From CAYLNM01 sp964385045 (lineage in GTDB: Bacteria; Planctomycetota; Phycisphaerae; Phycisphaerales; SM1A02): a stretch of DNA of 8,850 bases. The position numbers and the translations under genes are program-made. Each line of letters starts with the position of its first letter. Position 1 is the first letter of the stretch. Positions 1 to 8,850 of this stretch are shown here, piece after piece. Location of the stretch: contig CAYLNM010000177.1 of NCBI GenBank assembly GCA_964385045.1, forward strand, positions 1 through 8,850, read 5' to 3'. The notes under the pieces are model-generated. The model was not told the origin of the DNA. It worked only from the letters and a program-made list of their open reading frames with translations, and ran no database searches.

Positions 1-48
1 GTCGGGCGTCGAGGACGGGACGATTCGAGGGGCGGGCGGACGGGGGCG

Positions 49-65
49 GTGCCGCGCCGCGGCAC
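49..65 (-). terminator. GC hairpin after the DUF1800 gene
   Basis: GTGCCGCG (49-56) and CGCGGCAC (58-65) form a perfect palindrome around one base; as RNA it would fold to a 7-bp stem with a 3-nt loop. Read on the minus strand it starts 21 nt after the DUF1800 stop. No U-tract follows. It could be a terminator or a pause before the next gene to the left. Confidence 0.3.
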
Positions 66-86
66 GGTCGCGGCTCGTGCCCCGGC

Positions 87-1625
87 TCAGGTCAGCTGGT
101 ACTCGGGCAGCCCGGCCACGAGGCACAGGGCGCCGGTGAGGACGTCGTCGTCGAGGCGGCCGCCGCGCTCGGCGAGGAAGCCGCCGATCGTGCGCACGCG
201 GTCCGGATGCGGCGGGGCCCCGAGGGCGTGGTGAAGCAGGTACGCGGCCGCCGTCTCGGGGTCGGGGCCGCCCGGCTCCAGCTCCAGCAGCGGCTCCACG
301 AGCCGCGCCGCCGCGTAGGGCGTGCGGTCGTCGGGCCAGCCCCACGCCCGCGGGCGGATGCCGGTGAGCAGGTACGTCGCGTAGCTCTGGCGCACGAACA
401 GGGTCGAGGTGTTGATCCAGGTGCGGCCGCCCGGCCAGCCGCGCACGGACGGCGGCTCGAGCAGGTCCTGGCCCATCGCCCCCAGCGCGTCGTCGGCCGC
501 CCGCAGGCTTCGCAGCGGCGTGCCGAGGGTCCGCACGGTGCCGATCGCCAGCTCCACCGGGCTCTTGATCCGCGCGGTGCGGTTGGACGGGTGGTGGAAG
601 TGGGCCGAGCGCAGCAGCGTCCGGAGCAGCCGCCCGACGTGGAAGTCCGAGCGGCGGAACTCGGTCGCGAGGGCGGCGAGGAACCGCCGCCGCGGCGGGT
701 CGATCTCGCCGCCGGGCAGGTCGTGGACGAGGAAGCGGTAGAGCTTCAGGACGAGGAACTCGGACGCGGCCGGCTGAGCGAACAGCAGGTCGACGAGGTC
801 GTCGCCGTCGAAGCGACCCGAGCGGCCGAGGATGCGCTTCACGCCGTCGTCGTGCAGGCGAGGGCGGAAGACGAAGGCGTCGTCGCGGAAGTGATGGCCG
901 GTCAGGGCCCGGGCGGCCTCCTTGATGTCGCGCTCGCCGTAGCCGTTGCCCTCGCCGAGGGTGAAGAGCTCCATCAGCTCGCGGGCGAGGTTCTCGTTGG
1001 GGTTGCGGGCGACGTTGCGGTGGTTGTCGAGGTACCGCAGCATCGCCGGGTCGCGGATGATCCGGTGGGTGAGGTCCTTGAACGATCCGAGGGCGTGATT
1101 GCGGAACAGCTGGTTCTGCACCGCCATGTGCCAGCTGTCCTCGATCGCCCGGTAGCCGGTGGCGAAGTGGCCGTGCCAGAAGAGCGTCATCCGCTCCTCG
1201 AGCGGACGGGGCGTCGTCGCCATCCGCTCGAGCCACCAGTGGCGGATCGCCCGCAGCTGGGCGCGGTCGGCCCGCTGGGTCTGCTGGCGGCGGCGCCGGA
1301 AGGCGGCCACCGCGGCCTCGTCGCCGCGCTGCCGGGCCTCGCGGTACCGGCGGCGCTCGGCCGGGCTCGGGGGCGTCATGATGTCGGCCCGGAACTCGCG
1401 GGCCGCGCCCGGGTCCGGCGGTGGCGCGTCCTCGAACCGCACGAGCCGGTCCACCGCGGCGTCGAGGCCGAGGTCGGCCAGCTCGCGGATCTCGGCCGGG
1501 GTGCCGCCGAAGCCGGCGCGAGCCAGCAGGTGCTGGGCGGCGCGGTAGTCGAAGTCCTCGGCCGGCAGGGGGCGAAGGTGCTCGGGCAGGGGGCCGGGGT
1601 CGCTCGGGCGGGCACGCAGGGGCAT
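87..1625 (-). CDS. DUF1800 family protein
   Basis: The frame encodes 512 residues and ends with TGA. It resembles the DUF1800 family throughout. Near the N-terminus is the typical AAQHLLARAGFGGTPAEI segment (about 29-46). Then come WWLERM with EERMTLFWHGHFATG (130-157), NENLARELMELFTLG (210-224) followed by a conserved ALTGH (240-244), and KLYRFLVHDLPG (294-305). The C-terminal half has SNRTARIKSPVELAIGTVRT (347-366) and LEPPSVRGWPGG (389-400). The start at 1625 is chosen because a GGGAG box lies 8 nt upstream and homology begins soon after; the open frame continues upstream only as low-complexity sequence overlapping the ATPase gene. No signal peptide is visible. An Arg-rich, probably helical stretch (88-127) interrupts the N-terminal part. 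The biochemical function of the family is unknown. In planctomycetes it commonly sits beside DUF1501 genes, so the next gene past the left edge may be one, but that is not visible. The family call is firm; the role is not. Confidence 0.93.
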   Translation of the reverse strand: MPLRARPSDPGPLPEHLRPLPAEDFDYRAAQHLLARAGFGGTPAEIRELADLGLDAAVDRLVRFEDAPPPDPGAAREFRADIMTPPSPAERRRYREARQRGDEAAVAAFRRRRQQTQRADRAQLRAIRHWWLERMATTPRPLEERMTLFWHGHFATGYRAIEDSWHMAVQNQLFRNHALGSFKDLTHRIIRDPAMLRYLDNHRNVARNPNENLARELMELFTLGEGNGYGERDIKEAARALTGHHFRDDAFVFRPRLHDDGVKRILGRSGRFDGDDLVDLLFAQPAASEFLVLKLYRFLVHDLPGGEIDPPRRRFLAALATEFRRSDFHVGRLLRTLLRSAHFHHPSNRTARIKSPVELAIGTVRTLGTPLRSLRAADDALGAMGQDLLEPPSVRGWPGGRTWINTSTLFVRQSYATYLLTGIRPRAWGWPDDRTPYAAARLVEPLLELEPGGPDPETAAAYLLHHALGAPPHPDRVRTIGGFLAERGGRLDDDVLTGALCLVAGLPEYQLT

Positions 1626-1633
1626 GGGCTGGG

Positions 1634-1638
1634 CTCCC
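1634..1638 (-). promoter_or_regulatory. Ribosome binding site of the DUF1800 gene
   Basis: Read on the minus strand, GGGAG lies 8 nt before the ATG at 1625. It is the best Shine-Dalgarno-like match near this start and supports it over upstream in-frame alternatives, which fall in Pro/Arg-rich translated noise. Confidence 0.5.
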
Positions 1639-1701
1639 GGTCGGGGTCGCGGGGGGGCTCGACCCGTCGTACGTCGGTCCCCGCTTCGCCATCCCCGGGA
1701 A

Positions 1702-1718
1702 CGCGGCGAGGCGCCGCG
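1702..1718 (-). terminator. GC hairpin between the ATPase and DUF1800 genes
   Basis: Two perfect 7-bp arms (1702-1708 and 1712-1718) flank a 3-nt loop. The hairpin lies 36 nt after the ATPase stop codon and before the DUF1800 start, so it could terminate ATPase transcription or reduce read-through. No U-tract follows it, and chance hairpins are common in DNA this G+C-rich, so the call is weak. Confidence 0.25.
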
Positions 1719-1753
1719 CCGGATCGCCCCTCGGTCCATCGGGGCGGGGGACC

Positions 1754-4120
1754 TCAGCCGTCCCGGATCGCGGCCGCGCCGGTCCCGGCCGCGGTTCCCG
1801 GACCATTCTCGGGTCCGTCGTCGGGCGCCGCGTCCGCGTCCGCGGCCGCCGGGGCCGCCTCGCCGGCCGGGGCCGGCGCCGCGGGCTCCCCGTCGCCGCC
1901 CGGCCCATCGTCCGCCGCCGCGCGGCCGTCGTCCAGCGTCCGCCGGGCGATCCGGTCGATCGCGGGCCGCAGCCGCAGGGCATTGCCCACCACGCAGAGG
2001 TCGCTCGCGGCCATCGCGAGGGCGGCCACGAGCGGGCCGTGGGCGCCGAGGAGCCCGAACGCGGCCGCCGGGATCGCGGCCACGTTGTAGAAGAAGGCGA
2101 AGAAGAGGTTCTGGCGGATCGTCCGCAGCGTCGCCCGGGCGATGCCGACCACCGCCGGCACCCCGCGGATCGAGTCGGCCACGAGCACCACGTCCGCGGA
2201 CTCGATCGCGACGTTGGTCCCGGAGCCGATCGCGACCCCCAGGTCGGCCTCGGCGAGGGCGGCCGCGTCGTTGATCCCGTCGCCGACCATGATCGTGCCG
2301 GGCCCCCCCTCGGCGATGCGGGCCCGCTTGCCCGCGGGGTCGACGCCGGCGGCGACCTCGTCCGCCCGCAGGCCGAGCTCGCGGGCCGCCGCGTGGGCGG
2401 ACTCGGGCCGGTCGCCGGTCAGCATGAGCAGCTCGAGCCCGAGCCCCCGGAGCTCGGACACCACCGCCCGGGTCTCCGGTCGGGGCCGGTCGGCCACGTG
2501 CACGCGGCCGACGATCCGCTCGCCCGCCTCCACCACGCACGCCGCCCGCGACTCGGGGTCCCGGCGAACCGTCACGCGGATGCCGTCGACGGTGCCGGTC
2601 GCCCCCTCGCCCGGCATCGCGCGGAACTCGGCCACCGGCCGCAGCGGGACGCCGGCGTCCGCCGCCGCGGCCGAGATCGCCCGCGCGACGGGGTGCTCGC
2701 TCATCGCCTCGACCGCGGCCGCGGCCATGAGCACGGTGCGCTCGTCCACCCCGGTGCCCGGCTCGGGCTCCACGCCGCTCACCGTCAGGCGACCGGTGGT
2801 GAGCGTGCCGGTCTTGTCGAAGACGACCCGCCGGGCGGTGCCGGCCCGCTCGATCGCGGCCGCCGAGCGGAGCAGGATGCCGTGCCGGCCCGCACTGCCC
2901 GCGGCCACCGTCACCGCGATCGGCGTCGCGATGCCCAGGGCGCAGGGGCAGGAGATCACCAGCACGCTCACCATCGAGAGCAGGCCGGTGGACAGGTCGC
3001 CCATGCCGAGCCACCAGCCCAGGAGCGTGGCGACGGCGATCGCGATCACGATCGGCACGAAGACCGCGCTGATGCGGTCGGCCAGCCGCTGGATGTCGGC
3101 CTTGCTCGCCTGGGCCGCCTCGACCATCCCCGCGATGCGGGCCACGGTCGAGTGCGCTCCGTCGGCGGTCGCCCGCACCACCACGGTCCCGGTGCCGTTG
3201 AGGCAGCCGGCCGCGACCTCGTCGCCGGGGCCGATCTCGACCGGCAGCGGCTCGCCGGTGACCGCGGACGCGTCGATCTCGGTCGCCCCGCCGACGACGA
3301 CGCCGTCGACCGGGATGCGCTCGCCGGGCCGGATGCGGAGCCGGTCGCCGGGCTCGACCTCGGCCAGCGGGACCACCTGCTCCCGCCCCTCGTGGTCGAG
3401 CCGCGCCGCCTCCTCGGGCTGCAGCTCGAGCAGCTCCCGCATCGCCCGCCCGGCCTTCGCCCCGGCCCGCGCCTCGAGCCAGTGGCCGACGCTGATGAGG
3501 GCGAAGAGGCCGGCGGTCTCGCCGAACCACAGGGCCTCGGGCGGTCCGAGCCAGCCCGCGGCGTGGCCGACGAGCTTGACGAGCGAGCTGATCCACGCCG
3601 TGGTCGCCCCGAGCGAGATCAGCGTGTCCATGTTGGTGCGGCCGTGCCGCAGGGCGCGGCCGGCCGAGCGGTAGAAGCCGCTGCCGACCACGATCACGCT
3701 CAGGGTGGCGAGGCCGGCGAGGGCCCACGGCTTCCAGGCCGCCCACGACTCGGGGGCGAGCCAGTGCAGGAACACCATCGGCAGCCAGATCAGGATGCCG
3801 GAGGCGGCGCGGCGGGCCCAGGCCCGCTCGCGCTCGAGCTGGGCCCGCTCGAGCTCGCCCCGGCGCTGGCCCGGCGTGCGGCCCCCGGCGAGGGGCTCGG
3901 CGGAGAAGCCGGCCCGGGCGACGGCCCCGGTGATCGCGTCGGCGTCGACGCCGGCCCCGCGGACGACCGCCTCGCCCGACGCGAGGTCCACCGCGGCCGA
4001 CCGAACCCCGGACACGCGCTCGATCGCGGTGCTGACACCGGTCGCGCAGCCCGCGCACTCCATGCCGGAGATGCGGAACCGGCGAACGTCCTCGGGGGCG
4101 GGGGGGGAGTCGGTCGACAT
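1754..4120 (-). CDS. copA: Copper-exporting P1B-type ATPase (CopA-like)
   Basis: This is a complete 788-residue heavy-metal ATPase, close to the usual length for bacterial CopA. An N-terminal HMA metal-binding domain carries GMECAGC (19-25). Eight membrane segments are visible at about 108-122, 131-150, 163-184, 196-217, 350-372, 379-403, 671-692 and 697-717. The actuator motif TGE is at 288-290. The ion-binding CPC is at 391-393 in helix 6, and Tyr678-Asn679 in helix 7. The phosphorylation site is DKTGT with Asp435. The nucleotide-binding SEHP is at 474-477, TGDR at 568-571, and GDGIND at 613-618. CPC plus YN plus Met703 in helix 8 points to Cu(I) export from the cytoplasm. Helix 8 reads MAASD where the family usually has MxxSS. 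A 67-residue Ala/Pro/Gly/Asp tail (about 722-788) follows. The start at 4120 is the first Met just before the HMA domain. No Shine-Dalgarno sequence precedes it, but a TACACT box lies 8 nt upstream. The frame stays open upstream as low-complexity sequence running under the divergent gene. No copper-responsive regulator gene lies next to it in the window. Confidence 0.95.
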   Translation of the reverse strand: MSTDSPPAPEDVRRFRISGMECAGCATGVSTAIERVSGVRSAAVDLASGEAVVRGAGVDADAITGAVARAGFSAEPLAGGRTPGQRRGELERAQLERERAWARRAASGILIWLPMVFLHWLAPESWAAWKPWALAGLATLSVIVVGSGFYRSAGRALRHGRTNMDTLISLGATTAWISSLVKLVGHAAGWLGPPEALWFGETAGLFALISVGHWLEARAGAKAGRAMRELLELQPEEAARLDHEGREQVVPLAEVEPGDRLRIRPGERIPVDGVVVGGATEIDASAVTGEPLPVEIGPGDEVAAGCLNGTGTVVVRATADGAHSTVARIAGMVEAAQASKADIQRLADRISAVFVPIVIAIAVATLLGWWLGMGDLSTGLLSMVSVLVISCPCALGIATPIAVTVAAGSAGRHGILLRSAAAIERAGTARRVVFDKTGTLTTGRLTVSGVEPEPGTGVDERTVLMAAAAVEAMSEHPVARAISAAAADAGVPLRPVAEFRAMPGEGATGTVDGIRVTVRRDPESRAACVVEAGERIVGRVHVADRPRPETRAVVSELRGLGLELLMLTGDRPESAHAAARELGLRADEVAAGVDPAGKRARIAEGGPGTIMVGDGINDAAALAEADLGVAIGSGTNVAIESADVVLVADSIRGVPAVVGIARATLRTIRQNLFFAFFYNVAAIPAAAFGLLGAHGPLVAALAMAASDLCVVGNALRLRPAIDRIARRTLDDGRAAADDGPGGDGEPAAPAPAGEAAPAAADADAAPDDGPENGPGTAAGTGAAAIRDG

Positions 4121-4128
4121 CGGAGAGG

Positions 4129-4134
4129 AGTGTA
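4129..4134 (-). promoter_or_regulatory. Candidate -10 box for the ATPase gene
   Basis: On the minus strand TACACT (4 of 6 matches to TATAAT) ends 8 nt before the ATG at 4120. Transcription starting about 7 nt downstream would begin almost at the start codon, giving a leaderless or nearly leaderless mRNA, which fits the missing Shine-Dalgarno sequence. No convincing -35 box was found. The box also stands out as one of few A/T-containing hexamers locally. Confidence 0.4.
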
Positions 4135-4178
4135 GAGGTCCCGGGCTCGGGATCGTCCGGGCAGCCGCCGAACGCGTC

Positions 4179-4198
4179 CCGCGGCGGTTCCGCCGCGG
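4179..4198. promoter_or_regulatory. Perfect inverted repeat in the divergent promoter region
   Basis: The arms CCGCGGCGG (4179-4187) and CCGCCGCGG (4190-4198) are exact inverted copies separated by TT. The site lies 58 nt from the ATPase start and 43 nt from the start of the plus-strand small gene, so a dimeric regulator bound here could affect both. It does not resemble the A/T-containing operators I associate with CueR or CsoR. A chance palindrome is possible in such G+C-rich DNA. Confidence 0.35.
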
Positions 4199-4224
4199 CC
4201 CGTGGCCCCCGGAAGGCCCGCTGC

Positions 4225-4230
4225 TACACT
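4225..4230 (+). promoter_or_regulatory. Candidate -10 box for the small gene
   Basis: TACACT ends 11 nt before the ATG at 4242, the same hexamer as upstream of the divergent ATPase start. A start site about 7 nt downstream would give a leader of only a few nucleotides. That would exclude the GGGAG at 4232-4236 as a functional ribosome site, so the two interpretations compete. No clear -35 box is visible. Confidence 0.35.
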
Positions 4231-4231
4231 C

Positions 4232-4236
4232 GGGAG
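4232..4236 (+). promoter_or_regulatory. Possible ribosome binding site of the small gene
   Basis: GGGAG lies 5 nt before the ATG at 4242, at the short end of usual spacing. It supports this start if transcription begins upstream of the TACACT box. Confidence 0.35.
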
Positions 4237-4241
4237 TCCCC

Positions 4242-4613
4242 ATGGCCGCTTCCGCCGCCATCCCGCCGCCGCGCCCGGTCGCCGTCGAGGCCGCCGCGCG
4301 ATCGGTGCGGGCCGGCGGCCGGCTCGCGGGCACCGTGGTCGCCGCGACCACCCTCGCCGCGGTCCTCGCCGGCCTCGTGCAGGCCGGGGCCGGGCAGGCC
4401 CTCGGGCGATCGGCCCGCGGGGACGCGGTCGCCGCCGTCGCCCTGGCGATGGCCCGGGAGATGATGGCGGTCGCGACCACCGAGCCCGCCGCCGTGGGCT
4501 CGACCGTGCCGGTCGCGGTCCCGCCCGCCGCCCGACCGGTCGCGGTCGACTCCGGCTCGGAGTGCGAGCGGCTCGGGCCCCGGCGGCTCGACCTGCCGCC
4601 GCCGACGGCCTGA
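4242..4613 (+). CDS. Hypothetical small protein with one probable membrane helix
   Basis: The frame encodes 123 residues from ATG to TGA and I do not recognise a family. A short Pro/Ala-rich N-terminus is followed by a basic stretch (Arg20, Arg23, Arg27), then a hydrophobic segment at about 28-48 rich in Ala, Val and Leu. The basic side precedes the helix, which would place the N-terminus in the cytoplasm by the positive-inside rule. A second, amphipathic Ala/Met segment lies at 61-79. The C-terminal part is Pro/Val-rich and holds the only cysteine (Cys108). Nearly every codon ends in G or C (GCT and two CGA are among the few exceptions), as in the neighbouring genes, which supports real coding. 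The gene is divergent from the ATPase and upstream of secA in the same direction. Caution: in this composition long open frames occur on several strands, and the minus-strand frame here is also open. A role linked to copper or to secretion would be speculation. Confidence 0.55.
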   Translation: MAASAAIPPPRPVAVEAAARSVRAGGRLAGTVVAATTLAAVLAGLVQAGAGQALGRSARGDAVAAVALAMAREMMAVATTEPAAVGSTVPVAVPPAARPVAVDSGSECERLGPRRLDLPPPTA

Positions 4614-4627
4614 GCCCGGCCGCGTCC

Positions 4628-4646
4628 GGCCCGCCCCGTGCGGGCC
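4628..4646 (+). terminator. GC hairpin after the small gene
   Basis: Perfect 7-bp arms (4628-4634 GGCCCGC and 4640-4646 GCGGGCC) enclose a 5-nt loop, starting 14 nt after the TGA at 4613. The place is right for a terminator. No U-tract follows, so intrinsic termination is uncertain. Confidence 0.3.
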
Positions 4647-4787
4647 CCGGGACCCGCGGCCGCCGCCCCCGGAGCCGGCCGGTCGACTCCGGCCCGTCCC
4701 GCACCGTTCATCCCGCCTCACGCACCGCATCGCCTCGCGCCCGCGCGACGCCCCGGCCTCCCGGTCCGCTCGCGTCCGCCGCGCCTC

Positions 4788-4807
4788 GCACCGCACCGCA
4801 CCGCACC
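4788..4807 (+). repeat. Tandem repeat, four copies of GCACC
   Basis: Four exact adjacent copies of the pentamer GCACC lie about 115 nt before the secA start. Related GCACCG or GCACCGCA words occur nearby at about 4701 and 4722. Because the unit is short, copy number may vary between strains. Confidence 0.85.
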
Positions 4808-4910
4808 GTCTCCGGCGCCCCGGACGACGTCGGCGCCCGCGACCGTCTCCCGCGTCCCGCCCCGGCGGCACGCGGGCCCGTCGCGCCGCCCCGTCCGGCG
4901 CCCCCCCCAG

Positions 4911-4915
4911 AAGGA
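4911..4915 (+). promoter_or_regulatory. Ribosome binding site of secA
   Basis: AAGGA lies 8 nt before the ATG at 4924, directly after an 8-bp C run (4901-4908). It fixes the secA start, which is also where SecA homology begins. Confidence 0.7.
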
Positions 4916-4923
4916 TCACCGCC

Positions 4924-8850
<3,927 letters not shown>

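Larger units (their letters stand above)
4614..4923 (+). other. Gene-free C-rich region upstream of secA
   Basis: These 310 bp hold no gene I can support. The first part contains a GC hairpin. The middle is strongly C-rich and G-poor: by count, 34 of the 60 bases at 4741-4800 are C and 17 are G. A pentanucleotide repeat and an 8-bp C run follow, ending at the secA ribosome site. The secA promoter should lie here, but no clear -35/-10 pair is visible. A C-rich, G-poor transcript can be a Rho loading region, so Rho-dependent termination after the small gene is possible but untested. Confidence 0.5.

Noticed and set aside
1725..1746. CGCCCC and GGGGCG arms around a 10-nt loop, just after the ATPase stop.
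   Set aside because: A 6-bp stem with a large loop and no U-tract is too weak to call a terminator in this sequence.
207..2090. A plus-strand open frame of 627 codons across the DUF1800 gene.
   Set aside because: No motifs are present, composition is Arg/Gly/Val/Ala-rich noise, and the opposite strand has a clear family match.
1626..4058. N-terminal extension of the DUF1800 frame, up to about 810 extra residues with no stop.
   Set aside because: The added sequence is Arg/Gly-rich shadow of the ATPase gene in another frame of the same strand; the DUF1800 homology begins just after the Met at 1625.
1421..4135. A plus-strand open frame of 904 codons antisense to the ATPase gene.
   Set aside because: The translation is Arg/Gly/Asp/His-rich noise, whereas the minus strand carries every P-type ATPase motif in order.
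4544..4693. A 13-bp direct repeat, GGTCGACTCCGGC, at 4544-4556 and 4681-4693.
   Set aside because: Chance repeats of this length are expected across a window this long and this G+C-rich; no mobile element or coding structure surrounds it.
4121..4711. N-terminal extension of the ATPase by 197 residues.
   Set aside because: The extension is low-complexity and would run under the divergent small gene; the Met at 4120 sits directly before the HMA domain as in normal CopA proteins.
4911..4920. AAGGATCACC before secA matches part of the conserved 3' end of 16S rRNA.
   Set aside because: Only 10 nt match, no other 16S sequence is present, and the following bases differ. It is explained by a Shine-Dalgarno AAGGA plus chance.

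Overview
The window is extremely G+C-rich, and codon third positions in the genes are almost all G or C. It looks like chromosome of a high-G+C bacterium. A Planctomycetes member of the Phycisphaera type is my best guess. The reasons are the oversized SecA with several insertions, the DUF1800 gene (a family abundant in planctomycetes), and the base composition. This assignment is inference from gene style, not from a marker gene. No rRNA, tRNA, CRISPR array, insertion sequence or phage gene was recognised.

Layout, left to right. Positions 87-1625 (minus strand) encode a 512-residue DUF1800 family protein. Positions 1754-4120 (minus strand) encode a complete 788-residue P1B-type heavy-metal ATPase of the copper-export (CopA) class. 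The two genes point the same way across a 128-bp gap that holds a small GC hairpin. A 121-bp divergent intergenic region (4121-4241) follows, with a 20-bp palindrome and one TACACT box just upstream of each start codon. Positions 4242-4613 (plus strand) encode an unrecognised 123-residue small protein with one probable membrane helix. A C-rich, gene-free leader of about 310 bp (4614-4923) carries a 4-copy pentanucleotide repeat. The window then ends inside secA (4924 to beyond 8850, plus strand), of which 1309 codons are visible without a stop.

How the genes relate. SecA is the housekeeping motor of Sec protein export. The ATPase would export Cu(I) across the inner membrane. The DUF1800 protein belongs to a family often found beside DUF1501 genes in planctomycetes, and its role is not established. 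I see no shared pathway; the region looks like ordinary core chromosome, not a dedicated system. The points most worth a second look are the SecA insertions, a non-canonical residue in the last metal-binding helix of the ATPase, the compact divergent promoter region, and the small membrane protein. I did not find convincing evidence of a new multi-gene system here.
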